Below, piece by piece: positions 9,164-17,119 of a stretch of 30,273 nucleotides of DNA. Each line of letters begins with the position of its first letter. The first letter of the stretch is position 1. The DNA lies in contig CANCQD010000019.1 of the NCBI GenBank assembly GCA_947380285.1, positions 1-30,273 of the forward strand. Reading direction: 5' to 3'. The notes under the pieces were generated by a model. The model was not told the DNA's origin. It searched no databases and saw only the letters and a list, made by a program, of their open reading frames with translations. The translations under genes and the position numbers were made by a program. Source of the stretch: Burkholderiaceae bacterium (GTDB lineage: Bacteria > Pseudomonadota > Gammaproteobacteria > Burkholderiales > Burkholderiaceae).

Positions 9164-9423
9164 ATTCTGATGACACTAAATCGGTAGTACAAGATGGCTC
9201 ACATTCACTCTCCACAGGAGATGCTGACTCTGACTCGCCTTGTATCGGTGTTTGCACCACACTTTATGATGAGATCTGCCAAGGCTGTGGACGTACTCTT
9301 GGCGAAGTAAGTAATTGGGTATTCTTTTCCCAAGAAGAAAAAGATTCAGTATGGCAGCGTATTCGTGCAGAAGGTACTGCAACACGCTTTCAACGACAGG
9401 CCAAAGAAAATAAGCCCAGCTAA
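9160..9423 (+). CDS. DUF1289 family protein
   Basis: Small 87-residue protein. After an acidic N-terminal tail it carries SPCIGVCTTLYDEICQGCGR, with four cysteines in the CxxxC...CxxC pattern of DUF1289 proteins, followed by the family's W-x-F-F-S-x-E-E-K motif (NWVFFSQEEKD). The cysteines suggest metal binding; function is unknown. Translationally coupled to the preceding gene by an ATGA overlap. Its stop codon lies in the loop of the terminator at 9408-9434. Confidence 0.88.
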   Translation: MNSDDTKSVVQDGSHSLSTGDADSDSPCIGVCTTLYDEICQGCGRTLGEVSNWVFFSQEEKDSVWQRIRAEGTATRFQRQAKENKPS

Positions 9424-9434
9424 TGGGCTTATTT
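9408..9434. terminator. Bidirectional terminator between DUF1289 gene and ybiT
   Basis: A perfect 11-bp inverted repeat, AAATAAGCCCA (9408-9418) and TGGGCTTATTT (9424-9434), encloses the loop GCTAA. T-rich stretches follow on both strands (ATTTCTGT on plus, TTATTTTCTTT on minus). It lies between two convergent genes and overlaps the last codons of the plus-strand gene. Confidence 0.8.
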
Positions 9435-9462
9435 CTGTAAACAGCTTATTGCTTTACCAGTA

Positions 9463-11070
9463 TCAGCCGGCCAAGGCCTGGCTGCGCAAATACTCTTCGT
9501 AGGTGCCGGAGTAATCTGCAATAGTCCCATCCATCTTCACCTCTAAGATACGATTGGCTAACGCTGATACAAATTCACGGTCATGAGACACGAATATTAA
9601 AGTGCCATCGAATTTCTCAAGTGCAATTTGCAAACTCTCAATCGATTCCATATCCATGTGATTGGTTGGCTCATCCATTGCTAGAACATTATATTTTTGG
9701 AGCATGAGTTTGCCCCAAATCATCCTGCCTTTTTCGCCACCAGAAAGTACCTTGACGGACTTGCCAATATCATCACCAGAGAAAAGTAAACGACCTAAGG
9801 TGCCACGAATGACTTGATCGTCGTCGCCAGTATTGCGCCACCAATTCATCCAGTCCATCAATAGTTCGTCTTTAGCGAACATCTCAGTATTGTCTTGAGG
9901 CATCACGCCAACCTTAGCATTCTCGGCCCACTTCACATCACCGCTATCAGCAGCAATACCATCAAAGCGCTTGCTAAGAATCGTTTTTAAAAGTGTTGTC
10001 TTACCTGCACCGTTCTGACCGATGATCGCAACCTTTTCACCGGCACGAATACTAAGCTTGAGGTTCTTGAAGATCGTGCGGTCATATGCCTTAGTCAAAG
10101 CATTGCACTCTACCGCCATATTGTGCAGTTTTTTCTCGGTATCAAAACGAATAAATGGATTCTGACGTGATGAAGGCTTTACTTCAACAATCTCAATTTT
10201 TTCGAGCTGCCTCTGACGTGAAGTAGCTTGACGAGCTTTAGATGCATTTGCAGAGAAGCGTGCAACGAAGGCCGCTAATTCAGCAATTTTTTCTTTGGCT
10301 TTTACGTTAGAACTGAGTTGTTGGGTGCGCGCCTGCACAGAAGCAAGCATGTATGAATCATAGTTACCTGGGTAGACCTTCAATGTTCCATAGTCCATAT
10401 CCGCCATATGCGTACAGACTTCATTCAGAAAGTGACGATCGTGGGAAATGATGACGATGGTGCTCTTAATCTGATTCAGGATATCTTCAAGCCAATGAAT
10501 GGAGTGAATATCCAAGTTATTGGTTGGCTCATCAAGCAACAATACATCTGGGTCGGAGAACAATGCTTGTGCCAGCAACACACGCAACTTCCAACCTGGA
10601 GCAACGTTGCTCATCAGGCCATTGTGTTGTTCGATAGGAATACCAATTCCCAATAACAACTCCCCTGCTTTTGCTTCTGCGGTATAGCCACCGTATTCAG
10701 CGTACTTACCTTCAAGCTCGGCAGCCTTCATGTAGTCATCATCACTAGCATCTGGATTGGCGTAAATAGCATCGCGCTCAGCAGCAGCTTGCCACATCTC
10801 TTCGTGCCCCATCATCACTACGTCGAGGACTCGCACATCCTCGTAAGCAAATTGATCTTGACGCAGCTTACCCAAACGAATCCCGGGATCTAAGCTCACA
10901 TTACCGCTAGTTGGCTCAAGTTCGCCACCTAAAATTTTCATGAAGGTTGATTTACCGCAACCGTTTGCGCCAATGAGGCCATAACGATTACCGCCGCCAA
11001 ACTTGACGGAAATATTTTCAAACAAGGGTTTTGCCCCAAACTGCATAGTGATATTAGATGCTGACAGCAC
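9463..11070 (-). CDS. ybiT: ABC-F family ATPase YbiT
   Basis: Soluble tandem ATPase of the ABC-F group, which acts on the ribosome. The start, [18 protein letters not shown], is close to that of E. coli YbiT. Two ATP-binding halves are visible: Walker [10 protein letters not shown] near residue 34 and GQNGAGKTT near 350; signature/Walker B regions [14 protein letters not shown]...[11 protein letters not shown] and [15 protein letters not shown]...MDEPTNHMD. The linker between them has [16 protein letters not shown], typical of the P-site tRNA interaction motif region. 535 residues is the usual length. Convergent with the DUF1289 gene; its upstream region (11071-11184) contains a CCCCC/GGGGG hairpin around 11110-11125 of unclear role. 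Confidence 0.93.
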   Translation of the reverse strand: MLSASNITMQFGAKPLFENISVKFGGGNRYGLIGANGCGKSTFMKILGGELEPTSGNVSLDPGIRLGKLRQDQFAYEDVRVLDVVMMGHEEMWQAAAERDAIYANPDASDDDYMKAAELEGKYAEYGGYTAEAKAGELLLGIGIPIEQHNGLMSNVAPGWKLRVLLAQALFSDPDVLLLDEPTNNLDIHSIHWLEDILNQIKSTIVIISHDRHFLNEVCTHMADMDYGTLKVYPGNYDSYMLASVQARTQQLSSNVKAKEKIAELAAFVARFSANASKARQATSRQRQLEKIEIVEVKPSSRQNPFIRFDTEKKLHNMAVECNALTKAYDRTIFKNLKLSIRAGEKVAIIGQNGAGKTTLLKTILSKRFDGIAADSGDVKWAENAKVGVMPQDNTEMFAKDELLMDWMNWWRNTGDDDQVIRGTLGRLLFSGDDIGKSVKVLSGGEKGRMIWGKLMLQKYNVLAMDEPTNHMDMESIESLQIALEKFDGTLIFVSHDREFVSALANRILEVKMDGTIADYSGTYEEYLRSQALAG

Positions 11071-11184
11071 GGATGTTTTCTAACTTTCTGAAATTCAATT
11101 CAATAGTTACCCCCGAATCTGGGGGCAAAGACCATTATTTTAACGGCTTAGACGCTTTGTTTGGCAGGAAGCCAATGGCTTAGG

Positions 11185-11895
11185 TCAGACTTTGACCCTA
11201 AATGGGGTGAAATTCGTATGAATATCGTAAAAATCCTCGTTTTCCTTGCGCTTCAGAAAGTTCACAACCCAATAGGTCAAGGGGGTTGCTAGAACCTCCC
11301 AAGAGGTTTTCAGCACATATTGGGCAAGCGCTACCTGGATGACTTCTTCGGTTGGCCAAATACCGTAAAAAGCCAACATATAGAAGAATGAGGAATCAAC
11401 CATCTCCCCAACTGCAGTTGAACCAATAGTGCGCATCCATAGAAAACGTCCCTGAGTCCAGACTTTCATTTTCGCCAAAACATAGCTATTCACAAGACTG
11501 CCGCACCAAAACGAGAACATCGAGGCTAAGGCGATACGCCAAGAGTTTCCAAAAACCGTCTCCAAACCATGCTGATAATTGGCCATGTAATCACCAGGAG
11601 CAACTGGTAAGGCTATGACAACCTGAGCCATGACGGCCGCAAAAGCGAGCGCAGTAAAACCAGCCCAAACCGCTCTGCGATCGTAGGCATAACCATAAAC
11701 CTCAGTTAGGATGTCACCGAAAAAATAGGCGATTGGGAAAAATAGAATTCCGCCACCAAATGGCACATTTCCGAAGTATGGCAAATCTACTTGGGCTGCT
11801 TTACCAGCACCAATAAAGTTCGAGCACAACAAAACGACCACGAAGGCAGTCAGAATCAGGTCGTAATAGCGGTGGTGACGTCTAGGTGAGTCCAT
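11185..11895 (-). CDS. yhhQ: Queuosine precursor transporter (YhhQ/VUT family)
   Basis: Inner-membrane protein of the family that imports 7-cyano-7-deazaguanine or preQ1, salvage precursors of queuosine in tRNA position 34. Several hydrophobic helices are visible, with the hallmark stretch GGGILFFPIAYFFGDILTEV and the C-terminal WEVLATPLTYWVVNFLK. The open frame extends further upstream but overlaps gcdH's divergent start; ATG at 11895 (MDSPRRHHRYYDL) gives 236 residues, a normal length, so it is chosen although no strong ribosome site is seen. The upstream 100 bases were inspected for a preQ1 riboswitch and none was recognised. Confidence 0.9.
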   Translation of the reverse strand: MDSPRRHHRYYDLILTAFVVVLLCSNFIGAGKAAQVDLPYFGNVPFGGGILFFPIAYFFGDILTEVYGYAYDRRAVWAGFTALAFAAVMAQVVIALPVAPGDYMANYQHGLETVFGNSWRIALASMFSFWCGSLVNSYVLAKMKVWTQGRFLWMRTIGSTAVGEMVDSSFFYMLAFYGIWPTEEVIQVALAQYVLKTSWEVLATPLTYWVVNFLKRKENEDFYDIHTNFTPFRVKV

Positions 11896-11998
11896 AAGTG
11901 CAGAAAAATGGATAATAGAAAGAGAATATCTGCATTCCTGAAAATACGCAGGAAGCGGATCAAAGTAACGATAAAACCGAATATAGGACGACAAGGCA

Positions 11999-13183
11999 AT
12001 GAGTAAAAGTAAGGCGAGCTTTAACTGGGCAGATCCCCTGCTTCTCGATACCCAGCTGACTGAGGACGAGCGCATGGTTCGTGACGCAGCCGCTGAATAC
12101 GCCCAAGGTCGTCTCATGCCGCGCATTCATGATGCTTACCGCAATGAAACGACAGACCCTACTATCTTTCGCGAAATGGGTGAGCTTGGCCTCTTGGGCA
12201 TCACAATCCCCGAGCAATACGGTGGGGCTAATTTGAACTATGTGTCTTACGGCTTAATTGCTCGCGAGATTGAGCGAGTAGATTCTGGGTATCGTTCGAT
12301 GATGAGCGTGCAGTCATCCTTAGTGATGGTTCCCATCAATGAATTTGGTAGTGAAGCGCAAAAGCAAAAGTACCTACCTAAATTAGCTAGTGGCGAATGG
12401 ATAGGTTGCTTTGGCTTAACGGAACCAAACTATGGATCCGATGCTGGCGGCATGATTACTCGCGCTAAAAAAGTTCCTGGTGGATTTTCATTGACCGGTT
12501 CGAAGATGTGGATCTCCAACTCTCCGATTGCTGATGTATTTGTGGTGTGGGCGAAAAATGATGAAGGCATCATTCGCGGCTACATCCTAGAAAAAGGGAT
12601 GAAGGGCTTAAGCGCTCCAAAAATCAGCGGCAAGATGGGTCTACGCGCCTCCATCACTGGCGAAATCGTAATGGACGAAGTATTTGTTCCTGCAGAAAAT
12701 GAATTCCCTGAAATCGAAGGTCTAAAGGGTCCCTTCACCTGCTTAAACTCCGCTCGCTACGGTATTGCTTGGGGCGCACTGGGCGCAGCGGAATGGTGTT
12801 GGTATGCCGCTCGCCAGTACACCATGGATCGCAAACAATTTGGTAAGCCATTGGCCGCCAATCAGTTGATTCAAAAGAAATTGGCTGACATGCAAACTGA
12901 AATCACCTTAGGTCTTCAGGGCTGCTTACGTTTGGGTCGTATGAAAGATGAAGGCATTGCAGCTCCGGAGATTACCTCCATCATGAAGCGCAATTCCTGT
13001 GGCAAGTCTTTAGATATTGCTCGCATGGCGCGCGATATGCACGGCGGCAACGGCATCTCCGATGAATACGGTGTTGTTCGTCATATGCTGAACTTAGAAG
13101 TTGTAAATACCTATGAAGGCACTCACGATATTCATGCCCTCATTCTGGGTCGAGCACAAACTGGTATTCAAGCATTTAGCTAG
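11999..13183 (+). CDS. gcdH: Glutaryl-CoA dehydrogenase
   Basis: FAD enzyme that oxidises and decarboxylates glutaryl-CoA to crotonyl-CoA in lysine, tryptophan and aromatic breakdown, feeding electrons to ETF. The 394 residues align well with the human enzyme as I recall it: [39 protein letters not shown] and [18 protein letters not shown]373 in TYEGTHD is the catalytic base position; the Arg of the YRS motif is the residue that binds the distal carboxylate in GCDH. ATG at 11999 is preceded by AGGAC and AAGG. No glutarate CoA-transferase is adjacent. Divergent from yhhQ; ends at a strong terminator. Confidence 0.95.
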   Translation: MSKSKASFNWADPLLLDTQLTEDERMVRDAAAEYAQGRLMPRIHDAYRNETTDPTIFREMGELGLLGITIPEQYGGANLNYVSYGLIAREIERVDSGYRSMMSVQSSLVMVPINEFGSEAQKQKYLPKLASGEWIGCFGLTEPNYGSDAGGMITRAKKVPGGFSLTGSKMWISNSPIADVFVVWAKNDEGIIRGYILEKGMKGLSAPKISGKMGLRASITGEIVMDEVFVPAENEFPEIEGLKGPFTCLNSARYGIAWGALGAAEWCWYAARQYTMDRKQFGKPLAANQLIQKKLADMQTEITLGLQGCLRLGRMKDEGIAAPEITSIMKRNSCGKSLDIARMARDMHGGNGISDEYGVVRHMLNLEVVNTYEGTHDIHALILGRAQTGIQAFS

Positions 13184-13196
13184 GCGTAAGCTAGCA

Positions 13197-13230
13197 AGTA
13201 AAAAGCCCCGCATTAACGGGGCTTTTTACT
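13197..13230. terminator. Bidirectional terminator between gcdH and the KAS III-like gene
   Basis: A perfect 14-bp inverted repeat, AGTAAAAAGCCCCG (13197-13210) and CGGGGCTTTTTACT (13217-13230), with loop CATTAA. GC-rich core with five Ts on either strand: a classic terminator serving both convergent genes, 14 bases after the gcdH stop. Confidence 0.93.
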
Positions 13231-13251
13231 GAAAAAATTATTCCGGATTTT

Positions 13252-14286
13252 TTAGCAACGGATAATAGTCGCAGCCCAAGAGAATCCAAGACCGCTGGAA
13301 GCCAAAATTGCCAGCTTACCCTCAGATAACAAACCTTCGCGATGGGCCTTTGCCATCGTAAATAAACAATCGGCTGGGCCAATATGCCCAAACTCATCCA
13401 TAGAGACATAAGTATGATCTTCTGGCATACCAATACCTTGCAAGATATGCGTACGCAAGGAATGCTTCACCTGGTTCATGAGGATGTACTCCATTTCCGT
13501 GACGCTATGCCCCGATCGTTCTAGCGCTCGCTTAATTACAGCAAGATATTCTTTGAGATAAACCTTATCTATCAAATTAGCAAATGCTTCTGCATCCACT
13601 TTTGAATAGGTCTTAGTCCAATCATTAAATTCTTTGCCAATAGGATTTCGCGTACCACCAGCTTCAACTCGCAGCAAATCGCCTAGATCACCATCAGTAT
13701 GTTCGGCGAAGCTTAGCAACTGATAGCGAGGATGATTTCTTTTCAGTACAACTGCAGCTGCACCATCACCAAAGTAAAGCAAAGGATGGCACTCTGGAAT
13801 CTCCGGAGAAATTACACGAGATAAAGTATCGGCACAGATAATTAATGCCGTTTTTACAGATGAGTCACGATCCATGAGGCCCATGGCAATATTGCAAGCT
13901 AAGTTACCGCCGGCGCAACCATTGCGAACTTCAAACGAATAAGCATGGCGACATCCCAGCTCTCGCACAACAGCGCTCGAGGGACACCAAAACCGATAAT
14001 CATAATCACCAGCAGAAACGAAAATCACTAAGTCAACTTCCTCACCACTCATGCCGGCATCTAACAAAGCTTCTTTTGCTGCTGCTAAGCCCATAGTGAA
14101 AGGATGCTCTTCATCATTTGCTTTATGAATATGAGTAAATCCAATTCCCTCAGTCAATCTTTCAACTGGGATATTTGCCTGTTTTGCGAGCTCCTCTGCA
14201 CTAACTCGAGTTGCTGGTGCATAAGTTCCAAAGCCTGCTATGCCAGCAACTACATGGCCGCGATGATGGTCTGAGTATTGATTCAT
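13252..14286 (-). CDS. KAS III (FabH)-like beta-ketoacyl synthase family enzyme, atypical active site
   Basis: Thiolase-fold condensing enzyme of the 3-oxoacyl-ACP synthase III family, 344 residues. The nucleophile C124 sits in VRNGCAGGNLA and YFGDGAAAVVL is the conserved mid-region motif. In E. coli FabH, H244 (HQAN) and N274 (GNTSAAS) complete the triad, 30 residues apart. Here the matching positions read MNQVK (N271) and GHIGPAD (H301), also 30 apart, so Asn and His appear exchanged. That order is the one seen in thiolases. The reaction is therefore uncertain: it could condense, transfer or hydrolyse acyl groups. It overlaps selU by 4 bases (ATGA) and is the last gene of the long minus-strand run. 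It is unlikely to be the housekeeping FabH. Confidence 0.85.
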   Translation of the reverse strand: MNQYSDHHRGHVVAGIAGFGTYAPATRVSAEELAKQANIPVERLTEGIGFTHIHKANDEEHPFTMGLAAAKEALLDAGMSGEEVDLVIFVSAGDYDYRFWCPSSAVVRELGCRHAYSFEVRNGCAGGNLACNIAMGLMDRDSSVKTALIICADTLSRVISPEIPECHPLLYFGDGAAAVVLKRNHPRYQLLSFAEHTDGDLGDLLRVEAGGTRNPIGKEFNDWTKTYSKVDAEAFANLIDKVYLKEYLAVIKRALERSGHSVTEMEYILMNQVKHSLRTHILQGIGMPEDHTYVSMDEFGHIGPADCLFTMAKAHREGLLSEGKLAILASSGLGFSWAATIIRC

Positions 14287-15362
14287 GGGTTGATAACCTT
14301 CTTTTCTAAAATAGCTTTAGCAGCCGTATCAAATGCGGCATCGCTATCGTTTTCAAGTTGTACAAAGTGTTCAATGTTGTAATTAGGGAAATTCCGCACA
14401 ATCGATGATTGATACGAGGGATCATAATGTTTTACTAGCAACTGTTCTACGAGCTCTTGAAAATGTCCTGCATCAATTTCTTCATTCCACTTAGCAATCT
14501 GTACTTTTCCATAATGCGTAGTGAGCAAAGCCAATTTTTGTTTGAACTGATCGGTATCCGTTAAGAAGTGATGATACTCACGAATTAACCAAGAGACTCG
14601 TGTTTGCGCACTTGATCTCAACTCAATACATACCCCATTGCGAATTTTTTCCATCAAGGCATCGGGCACATGTAAACCGCCGACCTTCTTGCTTTCAGAT
14701 TCCACAAACACAGATTTAGCGGGATCGAGGGAGCGCAGGGCATTCCACAGCGCAGTCTCAAAGCCTTTTTGAGACGGCTGATTAATATTGGGCTCATTAC
14801 CCAAAACAGAACCGCGGTGCACAGCCAAGCCCTCTAGATCCAGAATCTGCGCACCTAGTGCGCCGATCTCTTGCAAGACTCTTGTCTTACCACTGCCGGT
14901 CATCCCGCAGATGACCTGAAATGAAAATTGGCTGGCCGCTTGATCTAAGCCATCAATCACGGTGCGACGAAACCCCTGATAGCCACCTTCGAGTTGTTTG
15001 GCCTTCCAGCCGATGCGATTCAAGATATGGGTAAAGGCGCCACTTCGCTCGCCACCACGCCAGCAATAAATTAGCGGTCGCCATTCACGAGGCAAGTCCA
15101 GAAAATGATTTTCGAGATGATTGGCAATATTACGTGAGACTAAAGCGGCCCCTAATTTCTTGGCGGCGAATGGAGATTCCTGCTTGTATAAGGTGCCAAT
15201 CGTGATGCGTTCTTCGTTACTGAGAACCGGATAGTTGACGGCCCCCGGAATATGATCCAGGGAAAATTCTGCTGGAGACCTGACATCAATGATGAGATTA
15301 AACTGATCCAACTCAGATAAAAATTGTTCGGTCCTTAGAATATGGGGATTGCTAGGTTGCAC
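14283..15362 (-). CDS. selU: tRNA 2-selenouridine synthase (MnmH/SelU)
   Basis: Acts on the wobble uridine of tRNAs for Lys, Glu and Gln, replacing the sulfur of 2-thiouridine by selenium through a geranylated intermediate. The N-terminal rhodanese domain has the family signature CWRGG (C100) and LEGGYQGFRR; the C-terminal P-loop domain starts with GMTGSGKT (153-160). 359 residues is normal. The start is GTG at 15362 (MQPSNPHIL), 6 bases after the stop of the thioesterase gene. It overlaps the following gene by 4 bases. No selD (selenophosphate synthase) is in the window; without one the enzyme would stop at the geranylated product. Confidence 0.93.
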   Translation of the reverse strand: MQPSNPHILRTEQFLSELDQFNLIIDVRSPAEFSLDHIPGAVNYPVLSNEERITIGTLYKQESPFAAKKLGAALVSRNIANHLENHFLDLPREWRPLIYCWRGGERSGAFTHILNRIGWKAKQLEGGYQGFRRTVIDGLDQAASQFSFQVICGMTGSGKTRVLQEIGALGAQILDLEGLAVHRGSVLGNEPNINQPSQKGFETALWNALRSLDPAKSVFVESESKKVGGLHVPDALMEKIRNGVCIELRSSAQTRVSWLIREYHHFLTDTDQFKQKLALLTTHYGKVQIAKWNEEIDAGHFQELVEQLLVKHYDPSYQSSIVRNFPNYNIEHFVQLENDSDAAFDTAAKAILEKKVINP

Positions 15363-15368
15363 GATCGA

Positions 15369-15788
15369 CTAGCGCAACTTTTGCAGAACGTGCTCAGGCC
15401 AAGGCGCTGATGTATTGGTAGTGAGGTCCACCCAAACCATCGTTGCACCACCAATAGCAGCCTCTACCTCAGGCGCTGTTGTTAACGCCATACTGGTATA
15501 CAGATCAAGACTGGTTCGACCTACCGCACCAATCGAGGTCTTCAATATCAACTCCCCTGGATAAGCAAGTTGTTGATAGAAATTACAAAAGCCATTGATC
15601 ATCAACATCGATTCACGACCAGGAGCAACCTCATAACCCAATGAAGTAATCCACTCACATCGAGCTTGTTCCATATACCGAAAGTACACGGTATTGTTGA
15701 CATGCCCATACGCATCCATATCACCCCAACGAATGGGCATGATCATTTCATGAACGAGTTTTCTATCTTCCGGAATCGTGATGCGCAT
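15369..15788 (-). CDS. Acyl-CoA thioesterase, 4-hydroxybenzoyl-CoA thioesterase (YbgC-like) family
   Basis: Hotdog-fold protein of 139 residues, expected in the cytoplasm. RWGDMDAYGHVNNTVYFRYM carries the family's active-site region, with D25 at the position of the catalytic aspartate of 4-hydroxybenzoyl-CoA thioesterase. The protein ends normally for the family. ATG at 15788. It is 22 bases after the TIGR01244 gene and 6 bases before selU, so it is probably in the same transcript. Substrate cannot be predicted. Confidence 0.88.
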   Translation of the reverse strand: MRITIPEDRKLVHEMIMPIRWGDMDAYGHVNNTVYFRYMEQARCEWITSLGYEVAPGRESMLMINGFCNFYQQLAYPGELILKTSIGAVGRTSLDLYTSMALTTAPEVEAAIGGATMVWVDLTTNTSAPWPEHVLQKLR

Positions 15789-15810
15789 GCTTTAGCGAAT
15801 ACTCTTTTAA

Positions 15811-16155
15811 TTAACCAAGCTGCAAAGCAAGTTGATACAAGTTTGTAGAGCGAGCACCTGAACGGCAAAAAGCCAAAATAGGGCCTGGCAGAGTTTTCAA
15901 GAGGCGCGCCATTTCTTGAACTTGGGCTTGAGTAAATGCACCTGGAATCACTGGCAAGTAAACGTAATGTAAGCCAAGCTTTTCAGCTTCAGCCTGAATC
16001 GCTGTATTCAAAGGTTGACCGGGGCCGCCCTCACCATCTGGGCGATTGTTAATTACACTCTTGTAACCCTGCTGGGCAATTTCTGCTAAATGGCTAGGGT
16101 CGATTTGACCAAGCGTCCCAAACTGGGCGTTGTGGCAAGAAATAGGAAGACTCAT
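15811..16155 (-). CDS. TIGR01244 / DUF442 phosphatase-like sulfur protein
   Basis: A 114-residue single-domain protein of the TIGR01244 (DUF442) family, with a dual-specificity-phosphatase-like fold. The active-site loop is FCRSGARST with C97; NNRPDGEGGPGQP is the other family hallmark. In the bigR operons of Agrobacterium and Xylella a DUF442 domain is joined to a persulfide dioxygenase, and here it follows YeeE/YedE genes, so a role with persulfide or sulfane sulfur is likely but unproven. The ATG at 16155 has AGAGGG about 6 bases upstream. A 13-base inverted repeat TGATTTTAAATCA stands at 16191-16203 just before it. Lacks a signal peptide. Confidence 0.87.
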   Translation of the reverse strand: MSLPISCHNAQFGTLGQIDPSHLAEIAQQGYKSVINNRPDGEGGPGQPLNTAIQAEAEKLGLHYVYLPVIPGAFTQAQVQEMARLLKTLPGPILAFCRSGARSTNLYQLALQLG

Positions 16156-16211
16156 GAAACCCTCTACATTAAATGTCTGTGTAATAGGATTGATTTTAAA
16201 TCAGGCTAGCT

Positions 16212-16655
16212 TCAGGGGTTTGGCTTACTTCTATGGGCAGTGAAGAAGCGCTCGCAAATCTCCATCCCAGCAAGCATGGCGATAATAAATACCAAGGCCT
16301 TAAGGTGGCCAGCGCCTAGAGCAACCAGTGCTGGACCCGGACAAAAACCAGCAATTCCCCAACCTGCTCCAAAAATCAAGCCGCCAATAATGAGGGGCTT
16401 AGTAATGTCTCTGCGACTTGGAATATGCAAGGCGCCGCCAAAAAAGGCCTGCGTTCTTTTGCTGACGACATAAAAGCCCCCAAGACCCACTATGACTGCA
16501 CCCAACATGACAAAAATCAAAGAGGGATCCCAGAGACCAGTCAAATCCAAAAATCCTAAGATCTTCTGAGGATTGCTCATACCCGAGATGATTAAACCCC
16601 AGCCAAAGAGGACACCAATAGCGTATTGACTAACAAGACCAAAATGTTTTTTCAA
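16212..16655 (-). CDS. YeeE/YedE half-size membrane protein (second of a pair, DUF6691-like)
   Basis: A 147-residue membrane protein with about four hydrophobic helices. ISGMSNPQKILGFLD and GAGWGIAGFCPGPALVALG (C105) are family hallmarks; the conserved cysteine is thought to contact sulfur anions in thiosulfate-transporting relatives. The only reasonable start is TTG at 16655, a single base after the stop of the partner gene, which implies translational coupling. The two half-size proteins together would equal one full-length YeeE. Probable inner-membrane sulfur-compound transporter, substrate unknown. Confidence 0.88.
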   Translation of the reverse strand: MKKHFGLVSQYAIGVLFGWGLIISGMSNPQKILGFLDLTGLWDPSLIFVMLGAVIVGLGGFYVVSKRTQAFFGGALHIPSRRDITKPLIIGGLIFGAGWGIAGFCPGPALVALGAGHLKALVFIIAMLAGMEICERFFTAHRSKPNP

Positions 16656-16656
16656 C

Positions 16657-17094
16657 TTAGAGCCCGAGCAAATGACGAAGAATAAAAACCGTCAGAAAAC
16701 CGGCGACCATAAAAGCGAGTGTGGCAACAAGCGAACGAGGCGATAAACGCGAGAGTCCGCAGATACCGTGACCACTTGTGCACCCAGATCCATACTGAAC
16801 CCCAAAGCCGACCAAAAGACCTGCAATCACGATCGCAATCCAACTCGCCTCTATTTCTACAACAGGAAATATCCCAAAAAATATTGCTGCCATAAATGGT
16901 GCAGAGACTAAGCCTAAAACTAAGCTAACCCGCCATGCAGAATCACTCAATTGAGGATGCAACAATCCAGAAATAATTCCGCTAATTCCTAAAATACGCC
17001 CATGAAGTAATACATAAAGAGCCGCAGCTACCCCAAGCATCATTCCACCAAGCAATGAAGGCAATGGGGTAAAAGATATCCAATCAATTTGCAT
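16657..17094 (-). CDS. YeeE/YedE half-size membrane protein (first of a pair)
   Basis: A 145-residue membrane protein with about four hydrophobic helices. Family motifs are GRILGISGIISGLL and YGSGCTSGHGICGLSRLS, with C105 and C112. It corresponds to the N-terminal half of full-length YeeE/YedE proteins; the next gene supplies the C-terminal half, 1 base later. Split pairs of this kind (PmpA/PmpB type) are known and are found in bigR-like sulfide-response operons. It lies 25 bases after the full-length YeeE gene. Thiosulfate, sulfite or (per)sulfide transport is inferred from family and context. Confidence 0.89.
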   Translation of the reverse strand: MQIDWISFTPLPSLLGGMMLGVAAALYVLLHGRILGISGIISGLLHPQLSDSAWRVSLVLGLVSAPFMAAIFFGIFPVVEIEASWIAIVIAGLLVGFGVQYGSGCTSGHGICGLSRLSPRSLVATLAFMVAGFLTVFILRHLLGL

Positions 17095-17119
17095 TATTTA
17101 ATCTATCAATTCTTTAAAA

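Noticed and set aside
11110..11125. CCCCC/GGGGG hairpin upstream of ybiT as a terminator
   Set aside because: No T-run follows on either strand; it lies in the ybiT leader rather than after a gene in a suitable direction.
11896..11998. Possible preQ1 riboswitch before the queuosine-precursor transporter
   Set aside because: No preQ1-I type stem with A-rich tail or other known aptamer pattern could be drawn in the leader.
11896..12126. Longer N-terminal version of the queuosine transporter reaching into gcdH
   Set aside because: The added residues are low in hydrophobic helices, overlap the divergent gcdH coding start, and are not part of the family; ATG 11895 gives the normal length.
16191..16203. 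TGATTTTAAATCA resembles an FNR/Crp-type site upstream of the TIGR01244 gene
   Set aside because: The TTGAT-N4-ATCAA spacing is off by one base and the short palindrome in AT-rich DNA is likely by chance; noted only within the gene entry.
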